A stretch of DNA of 36,153 nucleotides, taken from the NCBI GenBank assembly GCA_947465505.1, contig CANIBN010000005.1, forward strand, positions 1 through 36,153, written 5' to 3'. The notes beneath the pieces were generated by a model that was given only the letters and a program-made list of their open reading frames with translations, was not told the origin of the DNA and did not search any database. Source of the DNA: Acidimicrobiales bacterium (GTDB lineage Bacteria; Actinomycetota; Acidimicrobiia; Acidimicrobiales; Ilumatobacteraceae). Shown here one piece after another: positions 7,668 through 14,286 of this stretch (positions are counted from its first letter, which is position 1; each line of letters opens with the position of its first letter). The position numbers were made by a program, and so were the translations under genes.

Positions 7668-8180
7668 ATGCCCCCGAGACTGCGCGGCAAGTGGGCTCTC
7701 GGCATCACGCCCCGGAACTTCACCTGGATCCTCAAGGACAAGCTCGCGATCTGTGAGCGTCCCGGTGGCTACGGCGACAACCATCGTCGTGTGCGCCGTC
7801 AGGAAGAGATCATCTGGTTGCGCGAAAACGGTTTCGGTTGCGTCATCTCACTCATCCCGGCACCTCACAACCTGCACAACTACGACGAACTCGGTGTGAA
7901 CTATCGCCATCGTCCCTTCACGGGCGCAGAAGATCTTGCTCAGTGGCTCACGGCCTTCTACCGAGAACTCGACGTGCTGCTCCTCGAGGGAACCAAGGTG
8001 ATCCTGCACGCCGAGGAAGTGGGCGACCGCATCGTCGGCATCATGGGTGGGTACATCCGGTGGTGCGGCCTCGTCAAGGAAGGCACGCAGGCCATCGCGA
8101 TCACGGAGCGAATTGCACAGCGTCAACTCGATCCCTTTGCCCGTGAGGTCATCCTCATGGCGGCGAGTCTCCGCTCGTAA
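7668..8180 (+). CDS. Dual-specificity-phosphatase-fold protein lacking the catalytic cysteine
   Basis: This 170-residue protein follows the layout of a cysteine-based phosphatase: GFGCVISLIPAP (strand before the first loop), GVNYRHRPFTG, a helix, and then the P-loop strand KVILHAEEVGDRIVGIMGGY. The usual signature is H-C-x5-R. Here it reads His114-Ala115-x5-Arg121, so the nucleophilic cysteine is alanine while the histidine and arginine remain. It is probably a pseudophosphatase that binds a phosphorylated ligand or a partner without hydrolysis. The ATG at 7668 is chosen because GAAAGG lies about nine bases upstream; in-frame GTGs at 7662 and 7665 are alternatives. I do not know its target. 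Confidence 0.6.
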   Translation: MPPRLRGKWALGITPRNFTWILKDKLAICERPGGYGDNHRRVRRQEEIIWLRENGFGCVISLIPAPHNLHNYDELGVNYRHRPFTGAEDLAQWLTAFYRELDVLLLEGTKVILHAEEVGDRIVGIMGGYIRWCGLVKEGTQAIAITERIAQRQLDPFAREVILMAASLRS

Positions 8181-8223
8181 GTCACCCGGGCTCTGCTGGA
8201 GCCGGTATCGGACGAGCGCCTGA

Positions 8224-8273
8224 CCTCAGCTGAGGCCCGGTTCGGCAGCAAGGTGAGGTCGGTGTGCAAAAGT
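8224..8273 (+). repeat. Left arm of imperfect inverted repeat flanking tnpB
   Basis: This arm contains three blocks that recur, inverted, at 9827-9871: CCTCAGCT, then TTCGGCAGCAAGGTGA (16 of 16 identical, 8241-8256), then TGTGCAAAAGT (11 of 11, 8263-8273). The spacers between the last two blocks differ (six versus seven bases) and the left arm has six extra bases before TTCGG. The far end of the other arm is the last codons and stop of the M23 peptidase gene. Confidence 0.75.
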
Positions 8274-8307
8274 GGCGTGTCACACCCCTGTGCGCACCAT
8301 GTGCGGT

Positions 8308-9717
8308 ATGGCTGGCGGCGAGTATGTGACGAGGGCGGTGAGGTTCACGCTCGACCCGACACCAGCCCAGCAGCGCATGCTGCGCAGCTACTGCGGTGCT
8401 GCCCGTTTCGGGTTCAACTGGGCGCTCGGTCGGGTGAAGGACAACCTCGCAGTCCGGGCCGTCGAACGTGAGGCAGGTGTCGACGAGGATGCGTTGACGC
8501 CGTCGATCTCGTGGTCGAAGTACAGCCTGCGCAAGCAGTTCAACGCCGAGAAGGCGGATGTCGCCCCGTGGTGGTCAGAGGTTGCCAAGCACTGTTTCGA
8601 CACCGGGATCATCCAGGCTGCGGACGCGTTGCGCAACTGGTCGGATGCCAAACACGGCCGCCGGCGAGGACACATGGGTTTCCCGTCGTTCCGGTCGAAG
8701 AGACGTCCGATGCAGTCCGTGAGCTTCGTCGAGTTGAACCATCAACTCTCCTGGCTGAACGAGTCCCGCCATGCAGTTCGCCTGATGCTTCCCCAGGCTC
8801 TGGTCCAGTCGAAGGACCAGCGTGTGCGTGCCAAAGCCCGGTTGCTGGCGTGGGTGCACACGGTCGAATCCACTCGTCGCCTGTACCGGCTCGTCGAGGA
8901 CGGTAGGGCAACGATTCAGAAGGTGACGTTCTCACATCGTGGCGGACGCTGGCATGTGTCGTTCCAAGTCCGACACCGTGCTGCGCATGCCCCGACACCC
9001 AAGCCGGGCCGCAAGCTCGGCGACGTGGTCGGTGTCGACATGGGCATCAAGCACCTCGCCACGGTGTCCCAGCCCGTGCCAGGCGTGTCGGACGACGACG
9101 GCCACGTCGCGAACCCCAAAGTCCTTGCCGAACAGCTGCGTCGTCTGCGACGACTCGACCGGCGCATCGCACGCAGCCAGACAGGATCGAAGAACCGGGC
9201 CCGGTTGCTGCAACGTCGAGCACGGTTGCACGGCCAGATCGCCAACACCCGGGCGTTACACCTGCACGCCCTGGCGAACACGCTGGCCGGCGGGTTCGAC
9301 ATCGTCGGCATCGAAGACCTGAACGTGAAAGGCATGAGCCACAAGAAACGGCGCCTCGGCCGTCACCTCGCCGACGCGTCACTCGCCGAGCTACGACGCC
9401 TGCTCACGTACAAGACCGCCGATCACGGGCACCGTCTGGTGGTCGTGGATCGGTTCTATCCGTCGTCGAAGACCTGTTCGACCTGTGGCGCAGTGAAAGC
9501 CAAACTGCCGCTGCACGCCCGGACCTTCGACTGCGAACACTGCGACGCTCATGTCGATCGTGATGTGAACGCCGCGCACAACATTGCCCGTGAAGCCGTC
9601 AGGCTGCACGGGAGCACCTCCCACGAGGACGTCGCCGGGCTACGACCGGAGACGGTAAACGCTGACTCGAGGCTGTGTCAGACCGACCAGGGCGACCTGG
9701 CGGCAACGGCCGTTTGA
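8308..9717 (+). CDS. tnpB: TnpB RNA-guided endonuclease (IS200/IS605 OrfB family)
   Basis: TnpB is a compact RNA-guided DNA nuclease related to Cas12, encoded by IS605-type elements. The RuvC residues look complete: Asp244 in GVDMGIKHLA, Glu336 in VGIEDLNVKGM, and the last Asp in HVDRDVNAAHNIA (417 or 419). The zinc ribbon CSTCG...CEHC is intact, and the protein opens with the usual RFTLDPTPAQQRML. Length (469 residues) is normal to slightly long, so the gene does not look decayed. The ATG at 8308 is chosen; a GTG at 8272 and a GTG at 8326 are possible. No transposase accompanies it. Confidence 0.9.
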   Translation: MAGGEYVTRAVRFTLDPTPAQQRMLRSYCGAARFGFNWALGRVKDNLAVRAVEREAGVDEDALTPSISWSKYSLRKQFNAEKADVAPWWSEVAKHCFDTGIIQAADALRNWSDAKHGRRRGHMGFPSFRSKRRPMQSVSFVELNHQLSWLNESRHAVRLMLPQALVQSKDQRVRAKARLLAWVHTVESTRRLYRLVEDGRATIQKVTFSHRGGRWHVSFQVRHRAAHAPTPKPGRKLGDVVGVDMGIKHLATVSQPVPGVSDDDGHVANPKVLAEQLRRLRRLDRRIARSQTGSKNRARLLQRRARLHGQIANTRALHLHALANTLAGGFDIVGIEDLNVKGMSHKKRRLGRHLADASLAELRRLLTYKTADHGHRLVVVDRFYPSSKTCSTCGAVKAKLPLHARTFDCEHCDAHVDRDVNAAHNIAREAVRLHGSTSHEDVAGLRPETVNADSRLCQTDQGDLAATAV

Positions 9718-9826
9718 GAGCAGAACCACACAACGAGACAACCCCCACCGCAAGGCAGGGGTTGTCCGTGTCAGATGTGGACGGGTTGCCGGCAACGGCG
9801 ACCGGTTCGACAGCAGAGCGAGATGG
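9640..9826 (+). ncRNA. Putative omega RNA (reRNA) of the TnpB element
   Basis: TnpB works with an RNA made from the 3' end of its own gene and the element's right end; the guide lies just beyond that end. Here the region after the tnpB stop is rich in structure. It has a 9-bp hairpin with arms GACAACCCC (9737-9745) and GGGGTTGTC (9758-9766), and a perfect palindrome GTTGCCGGCAAC nearby at about 9785-9796. The start given is approximate. If the right end is at ~9826, the guide would begin with ACTTTTGCACA, which is the inverted-repeat arm itself. This is inferred from family knowledge plus the visible hairpins. Confidence 0.35.
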
Positions 9827-9871
9827 ACTTTTGCACATCTCACATCACCTTGCTGCCGAACTTAGCTGAGG
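9827..9871 (-). repeat. Right arm of imperfect inverted repeat flanking tnpB
   Basis: This is the inverted counterpart of 8224-8273. ACTTTTGCACA is at 9827-9837, TCACCTTGCTGCCGAA at 9845-9860, and AGCTGAGG at 9864-9871. The last block contains the final codons of the M23 peptidase gene, so the repeat extends into coding sequence. Confidence 0.75.
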
Positions 9872-11409
9872 CCGAGGATGTTGACAACTACCGGCGTTGC
9901 CCGCGACGCGCTGATGCAGATGTCGCCGCCGCGCAAGGTGACCCATCGCTTCTCCGAGGCCGTCTCGCCCGCTTTCACGGTGACGAACGCCTTTCGGGCC
10001 GTGCCGCACTTGGCAACCAGCACGGTCGACTTCTTGTCGCCACCGGTGGCCGTGATCGACAGCAGCACCGCAGTTGCCTTCGCCGGCATGCCCTCGATGC
10101 TGCCGAGTTTGATGCGAATGACGTTGCCCTTGCTGGGAACCTTCTTGCCATCGACACTCTCGAGCACCTTGGTGACCTCGGTGAAGGTGTAGCGCCGCAT
10201 CCGCGGTGTCCACGCCCGGCGCACCTTCACGACGAGACGCGCATTGGTGCTCGTGGTGATGCACAACTTGCCCGACCCGCTCAGTTCCACCACGAGCGAC
10301 TTGGAGCCCTTCTTCTTTGCCCGGACCGTCATCACCTTGGACGGTTCGGTCTTGCAATCGCCCACCAGAACCGAGGTGGACTTCTTCGTTCCGGATACCT
10401 CGATCTTCACATCAGCCTTTGCAAGGTCCGACGGAAGCAAACCGGTTCCTGCGATCTGCACGGCAGTCTCGCTCTTGGCCTTCACGGCGTCGTCGTGCAC
10501 CGTGAGCGAGGGCGCATTGTTGGAAGCCGGGAGCAGATCGGGATCCTTGGGGGCATCCGTCGTGGTGCTTTCCTCGGGCTTGGCGGTCGTCGTCGGCTTC
10601 GCTGTGGTGGTGGTCTTCTTGACCGTGGTGGTCGTCGCCTTTTCCGTGGTGGTGGTGCGCTTTTCCGTGGTGGTCGTGCGCTTCTCGGTGGTGGTCGTGC
10701 GCTTCTCGGTGGTCGTCGTGCGCTTCTCGGTGGTGGGAGGTTCGGTCGTGGTAGTCGGAGGAGCGATCTTCTTCAGGCGCGGACCCTTGTAGCCACATCG
10801 ATCCACCTGGGCGACGTATGGCGTGGGGTCGACGGCCTTGCCGCCACCGGGGTGGATCTCGAAGTGGATGTGGGGTACGAACGTGTCGCCGGTGGACCCG
10901 ACGTAGCCGATGATGTCGCCGGCCTTCACCTTCGAGCCCTTCTGGATGCCCTCGGCGAAACTGCTGAGGTGGGCGTAGAAGTAGTAGGTGCCGTCGGGGA
11001 TCTGGATGGCGATTCCGTTGCCGGCGAGCTTTGCGCCTGAGTATTTCTTGGACACCCTGCCGTCGCGAACGGCGTAGATCGGCTTGTTCCGACCGGTGAT
11101 GATGTCGACACCCTCGTGCTTGCGGCCGCCCGAACGAGCAGCGCCCCACGAGTTCGCGTAGAAGCAAGGCCCATCGGTGGGGAACACATCAAGGGCCGCC
11201 GGGTAGCCATACGGCCTCGGCTTGATGGGCGGCGGGGCTGCGTGGCTGAACGTCAGGCCATTGGAGAGCAGAACCGTGAGGAGCCCGAGGACCAGCGTGC
11301 ACGCGACAACACCACGCCTCCAGCGTGAGCCGGGACGTGCTGTGGAACCGACCGGTTCCGCCCAGACCGGCCGCTCAGGGGTGTCCTTAGCGGTCAGCAA
11401 CGAGGTCAC
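9862..11409 (-). CDS. Secreted or membrane-anchored M23 (LytM) peptidase with Thr-rich linker
   Basis: This 515-residue envelope protein probably cuts peptidoglycan cross-bridges or activates other hydrolases. A hydrophobic segment at about 33-57 is a signal peptide or N-terminal anchor. The LytM domain (about 70-205) has intact zinc and catalytic residues: His98 and Asp102 in HEGVD, His147, and His180-x-His182 in PHIHFEI. Residues ~220-290 are a Thr-rich linker with a seven-residue repeat TTTTEKR. The C-terminal ~200 residues contain two beta-rich segments, each with a pair of cysteines, of unknown role. The GTG at 11409 is used; a TTG at 11400 follows a TACTGT box by seven bases and could be the real leaderless start. 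Confidence 0.85.
   Translation of the reverse strand: MTSLLTAKDTPERPVWAEPVGSTARPGSRWRRGVVACTLVLGLLTVLLSNGLTFSHAAPPPIKPRPYGYPAALDVFPTDGPCFYANSWGAARSGGRKHEGVDIITGRNKPIYAVRDGRVSKKYSGAKLAGNGIAIQIPDGTYYFYAHLSSFAEGIQKGSKVKAGDIIGYVGSTGDTFVPHIHFEIHPGGGKAVDPTPYVAQVDRCGYKGPRLKKIAPPTTTTEPPTTEKRTTTTEKRTTTTEKRTTTTEKRTTTTEKATTTTVKKTTTTAKPTTTAKPEESTTTDAPKDPDLLPASNNAPSLTVHDDAVKAKSETAVQIAGTGLLPSDLAKADVKIEVSGTKKSTSVLVGDCKTEPSKVMTVRAKKKGSKSLVVELSGSGKLCITTSTNARLVVKVRRAWTPRMRRYTFTEVTKVLESVDGKKVPSKGNVIRIKLGSIEGMPAKATAVLLSITATGGDKKSTVLVAKCGTARKAFVTVKAGETASEKRWVTLRGGDICISASRATPVVVNILGLS
10636..10740 (-). repeat. Five tandem 21-bp units encoding the TTTTEKR linker
   Basis: Five consecutive 21-base units (first base 10636, last base 10740) encode seven-residue repeats of threonine with Glu-Lys-Arg (or Glu-Lys-Ala). 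The units differ mostly at third codon positions, so the copies are not recent. The number of units is likely to vary between strains, as in other wall-spanning Thr-rich linkers. Confidence 0.85.
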
Positions 11410-11486
11410 AGTACCGCAGAGGGTGAGGGCGTGGCCACGATTTCAGTGTTTTCTCTGTAACAAATCCGCAATATCGGGTCACCGGG

Positions 11487-11492
11487 TAGGTT
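11487..11492 (+). promoter_or_regulatory. Predicted -10 box of the renalase-like gene
   Basis: TAGGTT is followed by six bases and the GTG start at 11499, an exact leaderless arrangement. Confidence 0.55.
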
Positions 11493-11498
11493 CGCTGT

Positions 11499-12449
11499 GT
11501 GGACGTTGTCGTTGTAGGAGCCGGCCTCTCGGGACTGATCGCGGCCCGGAATCTCACCCGAACGGGTCACCGGGTGACGGTGCTCGACAAGGGACGGGCC
11601 GTGGGCGGACGAATGGCCACTCGCCGCGTCGGAGATGCCCGACTCGACCACGGAGCGCAGTTCTTCACCGTTCGTACCCCCGAGTTCGCCGACGAGGTCG
11701 CTGCATGGATCGAACTCGGACTCGTTCACGAGTGGTGTCGGGGCTTTGGGCCTGAAGGCGACGGTTACCCCCGCTATGCGGCGCGCAACGGGATGACCGC
11801 GCTCGCGAAGCATCTCGCCGACGGACTCGAGGTGCGGTGCAACTCGCTCGTCTTCGCGGTGCGCCCCGGTGACGGTTGCTGGGACGTCGGCCTCGACGAC
11901 GCCACCTCCGTGCGCGCCGATGCCCTCGTGGTGACCTGTCCGCTTCCCCAGGCGTTCTCCGTGCTCGTGTCGAGCGGTGTCGAACTCCCGAAGGATCTTC
12001 GCGAGACCGAATACGACCGCACGCTGTCGATCCTCGTTGCGCTAGACCGCCCGTCGGCAATCCCATTCCCCGGTGGTGTGCAGAACCCCGACGACGTGTT
12101 CGGGTTCATCGCGGACAACGTGAGCAAGGGAGTCTCGGAACAGCCAGCCGTGACCTTCCATGCCAACGCCGCATGGAGCGAGGCCCACTGGGACGACGAC
12201 CCTGCGGTGAGCACCGCTGCCCTGCTTGAGCGTGCGCAACCGTGGCTCGGATCGGCGCAGGTGCTTGAGGTGAGCCCGAAGCGTTGGCGATTCGCGACAC
12301 CGCGCACAATCTGGCCAGAGCGTTGCTGGGTGCACCTCGACGGCGCTGCACCACTCGTGGTCGCAGGCGACGCCTTCGCCGGTCCGCGTGTGGAGGGCGC
12401 TGTGCTCTCCGGCCTCGCTGCAGCAGCCTCGCTAGCCTCGCCCGTATGA
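11499..12449 (+). CDS. FAD-dependent oxidoreductase, renalase-like
   Basis: This 316-residue flavoprotein has an N-terminal dinucleotide-binding motif VVGAGLSGLIAARNL, then GRAVGGRMATRR and LDHGAQFFTVR, which together are the signature of the bacterial renalase/amine-oxidase-like group. The C-terminal LVVAGDAFAGPRVEGAVLSG is the second FAD-contact region. Bacterial renalases re-oxidise abnormal (alpha-) isomers of NAD(P)H; whether this one does so is inference from family resemblance. The GTG start at 11499 is fixed by the TAGGTT box six bases upstream and by the glycine-rich motif beginning at residue 6. Its stop overlaps the next start as ATGA. Confidence 0.8.
   Translation: MDVVVVGAGLSGLIAARNLTRTGHRVTVLDKGRAVGGRMATRRVGDARLDHGAQFFTVRTPEFADEVAAWIELGLVHEWCRGFGPEGDGYPRYAARNGMTALAKHLADGLEVRCNSLVFAVRPGDGCWDVGLDDATSVRADALVVTCPLPQAFSVLVSSGVELPKDLRETEYDRTLSILVALDRPSAIPFPGGVQNPDDVFGFIADNVSKGVSEQPAVTFHANAAWSEAHWDDDPAVSTAALLERAQPWLGSAQVLEVSPKRWRFATPRTIWPERCWVHLDGAAPLVVAGDAFAGPRVEGAVLSGLAAAASLASPV
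12433..12438 (+). promoter_or_regulatory. Predicted internal -10 box before the sulfhydrylase gene
   Basis: TAGCCT, inside the last codons of the oxidoreductase gene, is seven bases before the ATG at 12446. The downstream gene may therefore be made both by coupled translation and from its own leaderless mRNA. Confidence 0.4.
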
Positions 12450-13726
12450 CCGACCGACCCTGGGGATTCCGCACACGGGCGCTCCATGCCGGTGGTCGGC
12501 CCGACCCCACGACGGGCGCCCGGGCTGTGCCGATCTATCAGTCCACGTCGTTCGTGTTCGAGGACACACAAGACGCCGCAGACCTCTTCGCGCTGCAGAA
12601 GTACGGAACGATCTACAGCCGAATCTCGAACCCCACGGTGAACGCGTTCGAGGAGCGCATGGCATCGCTCGAGGGCGGGATCGGCGCTGTTGCCACTGCG
12701 TCGGGACAGGCAGCGGAGTTCATCACTGCCGCAGGTCTGTGCGATGCCGGTGATCACCTCGTGTCGGCGTCGAGCCTCTACGGAGGCACGGTTACCCAGT
12801 TCGATGTAACGCTGCGCAGGCTCGGCATCGACACCACGTTCGTTCCTGCCGATCAACCCGATGCATTCGCTGCCGCCATCACACCGTCGACCAAGTTCCT
12901 GTTCACCGAGATCGTGTCGAATCCATCGGGCGTCGTGGCCGACATCGAACGACTTGCAGACATTGCTCACGCCCACCAGATTCCACTCGTCGTCGACGCC
13001 ACCACGGTGACCCCATACCTGTGCCGGCCAATGGAGTGGGGGGCAGACATCGTCGTCCATTCGGCTACCAAGTTCATCGGCGGGCACGGCACGTCACTGG
13101 GCGGTGTCGTCGTGGAATCCGGTCGCTTCGACTGGGGAAGCGGCAAGTTCCCGCACTTCACCGAACCCGTTGCGTCCTATGGCGGACTGCGCTTCTGGGA
13201 GAACTTCGGCGAATACGCGTTCTGCACAAAGTTGCGCGTGGAGCAACTCCGAGACATCGGCGCGAGCCTCAGTCCGTTCAATGCGTTCATGCTGCTGCAG
13301 GGCCTCGAAACGCTGCCGCTTCGCATGGAAGCCCACGTTGCCAATGCGCTCAGCATCGCCCGCTGGCTGGAAGCCCACCCCAAGGTGTCTTGGGTGCGTC
13401 ATGCCGGGCTCGGCTCCTCCTCCTCTGCTGCGCTCGCCAAGAAGTACCTGCCGAACGGTGCCCCGTCGGTGTTTGCATTCGGGGTCAAGGGCGGTCGCGC
13501 TGCCGGCGCACGATTCATCGAGCGGCTCGAGCTCATCAGCCACCTCGCCAACATCGGCGACGCCAAGTCCCTCGTCATCCACCCCGCTTCCACGACGCAC
13601 CAACAGCTCACCGACGCCCAGCTCGATGCCGCCGGTGTCGGTGCCGACCTCATCCGACTGTCAGTCGGGCTTGAGGATGTGGAGGACATCATGTGGGACA
13701 TCGACCAAGCACTGGAGGCCTCGTGA
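12446..13726 (+). CDS. O-acetylhomoserine aminocarboxypropyltransferase-type PLP enzyme
   Basis: This 426-residue enzyme belongs to the Cys/Met metabolism PLP family. The PLP lysine is Lys209 in VHSATKFIGGHG. The opening FRTRALHAGGRPDPTTGARA and the YSRISNPTVNAFEERMASLE block, together with the full length and insertions near the C-terminus, point to the MetY (O-acetylhomoserine sulfhydrylase) subgroup. That enzyme makes homocysteine from O-acetylhomoserine and sulfide. Cystathionine gamma-synthase/lyase relatives are usually ~380 residues. The ATG at 12446 overlaps the previous stop. The next gene starts by a GTGA overlap, so the three genes probably form an operon. Confidence 0.88.
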   Translation: MTDRPWGFRTRALHAGGRPDPTTGARAVPIYQSTSFVFEDTQDAADLFALQKYGTIYSRISNPTVNAFEERMASLEGGIGAVATASGQAAEFITAAGLCDAGDHLVSASSLYGGTVTQFDVTLRRLGIDTTFVPADQPDAFAAAITPSTKFLFTEIVSNPSGVVADIERLADIAHAHQIPLVVDATTVTPYLCRPMEWGADIVVHSATKFIGGHGTSLGGVVVESGRFDWGSGKFPHFTEPVASYGGLRFWENFGEYAFCTKLRVEQLRDIGASLSPFNAFMLLQGLETLPLRMEAHVANALSIARWLEAHPKVSWVRHAGLGSSSSAALAKKYLPNGAPSVFAFGVKGGRAAGARFIERLELISHLANIGDAKSLVIHPASTTHQQLTDAQLDAAGVGADLIRLSVGLEDVEDIMWDIDQALEAS

Positions 13727-14196
13727 CCACCTGGTCGCCACCGTCTGCACGCGAACGAAAGGCGATCCTTGACCGCACACGATCGATTGCGATCGTCGGT
13801 GTGTCGAGCAAGCCGTCGCGGGCGTCGTACTTCGTTGCGACGTATCTGCTCAGTTCGTCTGCGGACTACGAGGTGTACTTCGTGAACCCGGTTGAGACCG
13901 AGGTGCTCGGGCGACCCGTCTACGCAAGCCTCGCCGACCTGCCGGTGGTACCCGATTTGGTCGACGTGTTCCGCAAGCCGACCGACCTGCCAGGTGTTGC
14001 ACGGGAGGCCGTGGACATCGGGGCGAAGGTGTTCTGGGGGCAGTTGGGCCTGCACAGCGACGAGGCCGTGGAAATCGCCCACGCTGCGGGCCTCGACGTG
14101 GTGATGGACCGGTGCCTGAAGATCGAGCACGCCCGTTTCCACGGCGGTCTGCACCTTGCCGGTTTCGACACCGGAGTGATCTCGAGCAAGCGTTGA
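13723..14196 (+). CDS. CoA-binding domain protein (YccU-like)
   Basis: This 157-residue single Rossmann-like domain belongs to the CoA-binding family also found in succinyl-CoA synthetase alpha. Visible landmarks are SIAIVGVSSKPSRASYFVA at the nucleotide loop, VYFVNPVETEVLGRPVYASL, and DVVMDRCLKIEH near the C-terminus. Its precise role is unknown; proteins of this type bind CoA or CoA-modified ligands. The GTG start overlaps the sulfhydrylase stop as GTGA, and the same gene pair (O-acetylhomoserine sulfhydrylase plus CoA-binding protein) is common, which suggests a link to sulfur or acetyl-CoA metabolism (inference). Confidence 0.85.
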   Translation: MTTWSPPSARERKAILDRTRSIAIVGVSSKPSRASYFVATYLLSSSADYEVYFVNPVETEVLGRPVYASLADLPVVPDLVDVFRKPTDLPGVAREAVDIGAKVFWGQLGLHSDEAVEIAHAAGLDVVMDRCLKIEHARFHGGLHLAGFDTGVISSKR

Positions 14197-14211
14197 GCAG
14201 TTCCACGAATA

Positions 14212-14229
14212 TTCCCGTTTTTTCGGGAA
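14212..14229 (+). terminator. Weak hairpin between the CoA-binding gene and clpC
   Basis: TTCCCG and CGGGAA pair around a loop of six T residues 16 bases after the CoA-binding stop. There is no following T-tract on the plus strand, so terminator activity is doubtful. Confidence 0.3.
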
Positions 14230-14273
14230 AACCCTGAGATTTCTGCCGCTCAGCAAGCGTGACACCCCACCGA

Positions 14274-14279
14274 TACACT
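14274..14279 (+). promoter_or_regulatory. Predicted -10 box of clpC
   Basis: TACACT is followed by seven bases and the GTG at 14287, consistent with a leaderless clpC mRNA. No clear -35 is present. Confidence 0.5.
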
Positions 14280-14286
14280 CGCTTTT

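Larger units (their letters stand above)
8274..9826 (+). mobile_element. Orphan TnpB element (IS605/IS1341-like), ends not exactly placed
   Basis: A tnpB gene with its downstream structured RNA region lies between the two arms of an inverted repeat, in the gap between two convergent chromosomal genes. No tnpA transposase is present, so this is an IS1341-type, non-autonomous or domesticated element. The boundaries given are simply the inner edges of the repeat arms; the true cleavage sites cannot be fixed without an empty-site comparison. Confidence 0.5.

Noticed and set aside
8308-9826. A CRISPR-Cas12-like locus
   Set aside because: No repeat-spacer array, Cas1 or Cas2 is present; length and domain layout are those of TnpB.
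11410-11498. A c-di-AMP (ydaO-type) riboswitch before the M23 peptidase gene
   Set aside because: Such riboswitches precede wall hydrolase genes in some actinobacteria, but the 89-base gap also holds a divergent promoter and is too short.
14230-14273. A ClgR-type operator upstream of clpC
   Set aside because: The CGCTCAGCAAGCG stretch is similar to the inverted-repeat style of ClgR sites, but the spacing and flanks do not match the consensus I know.
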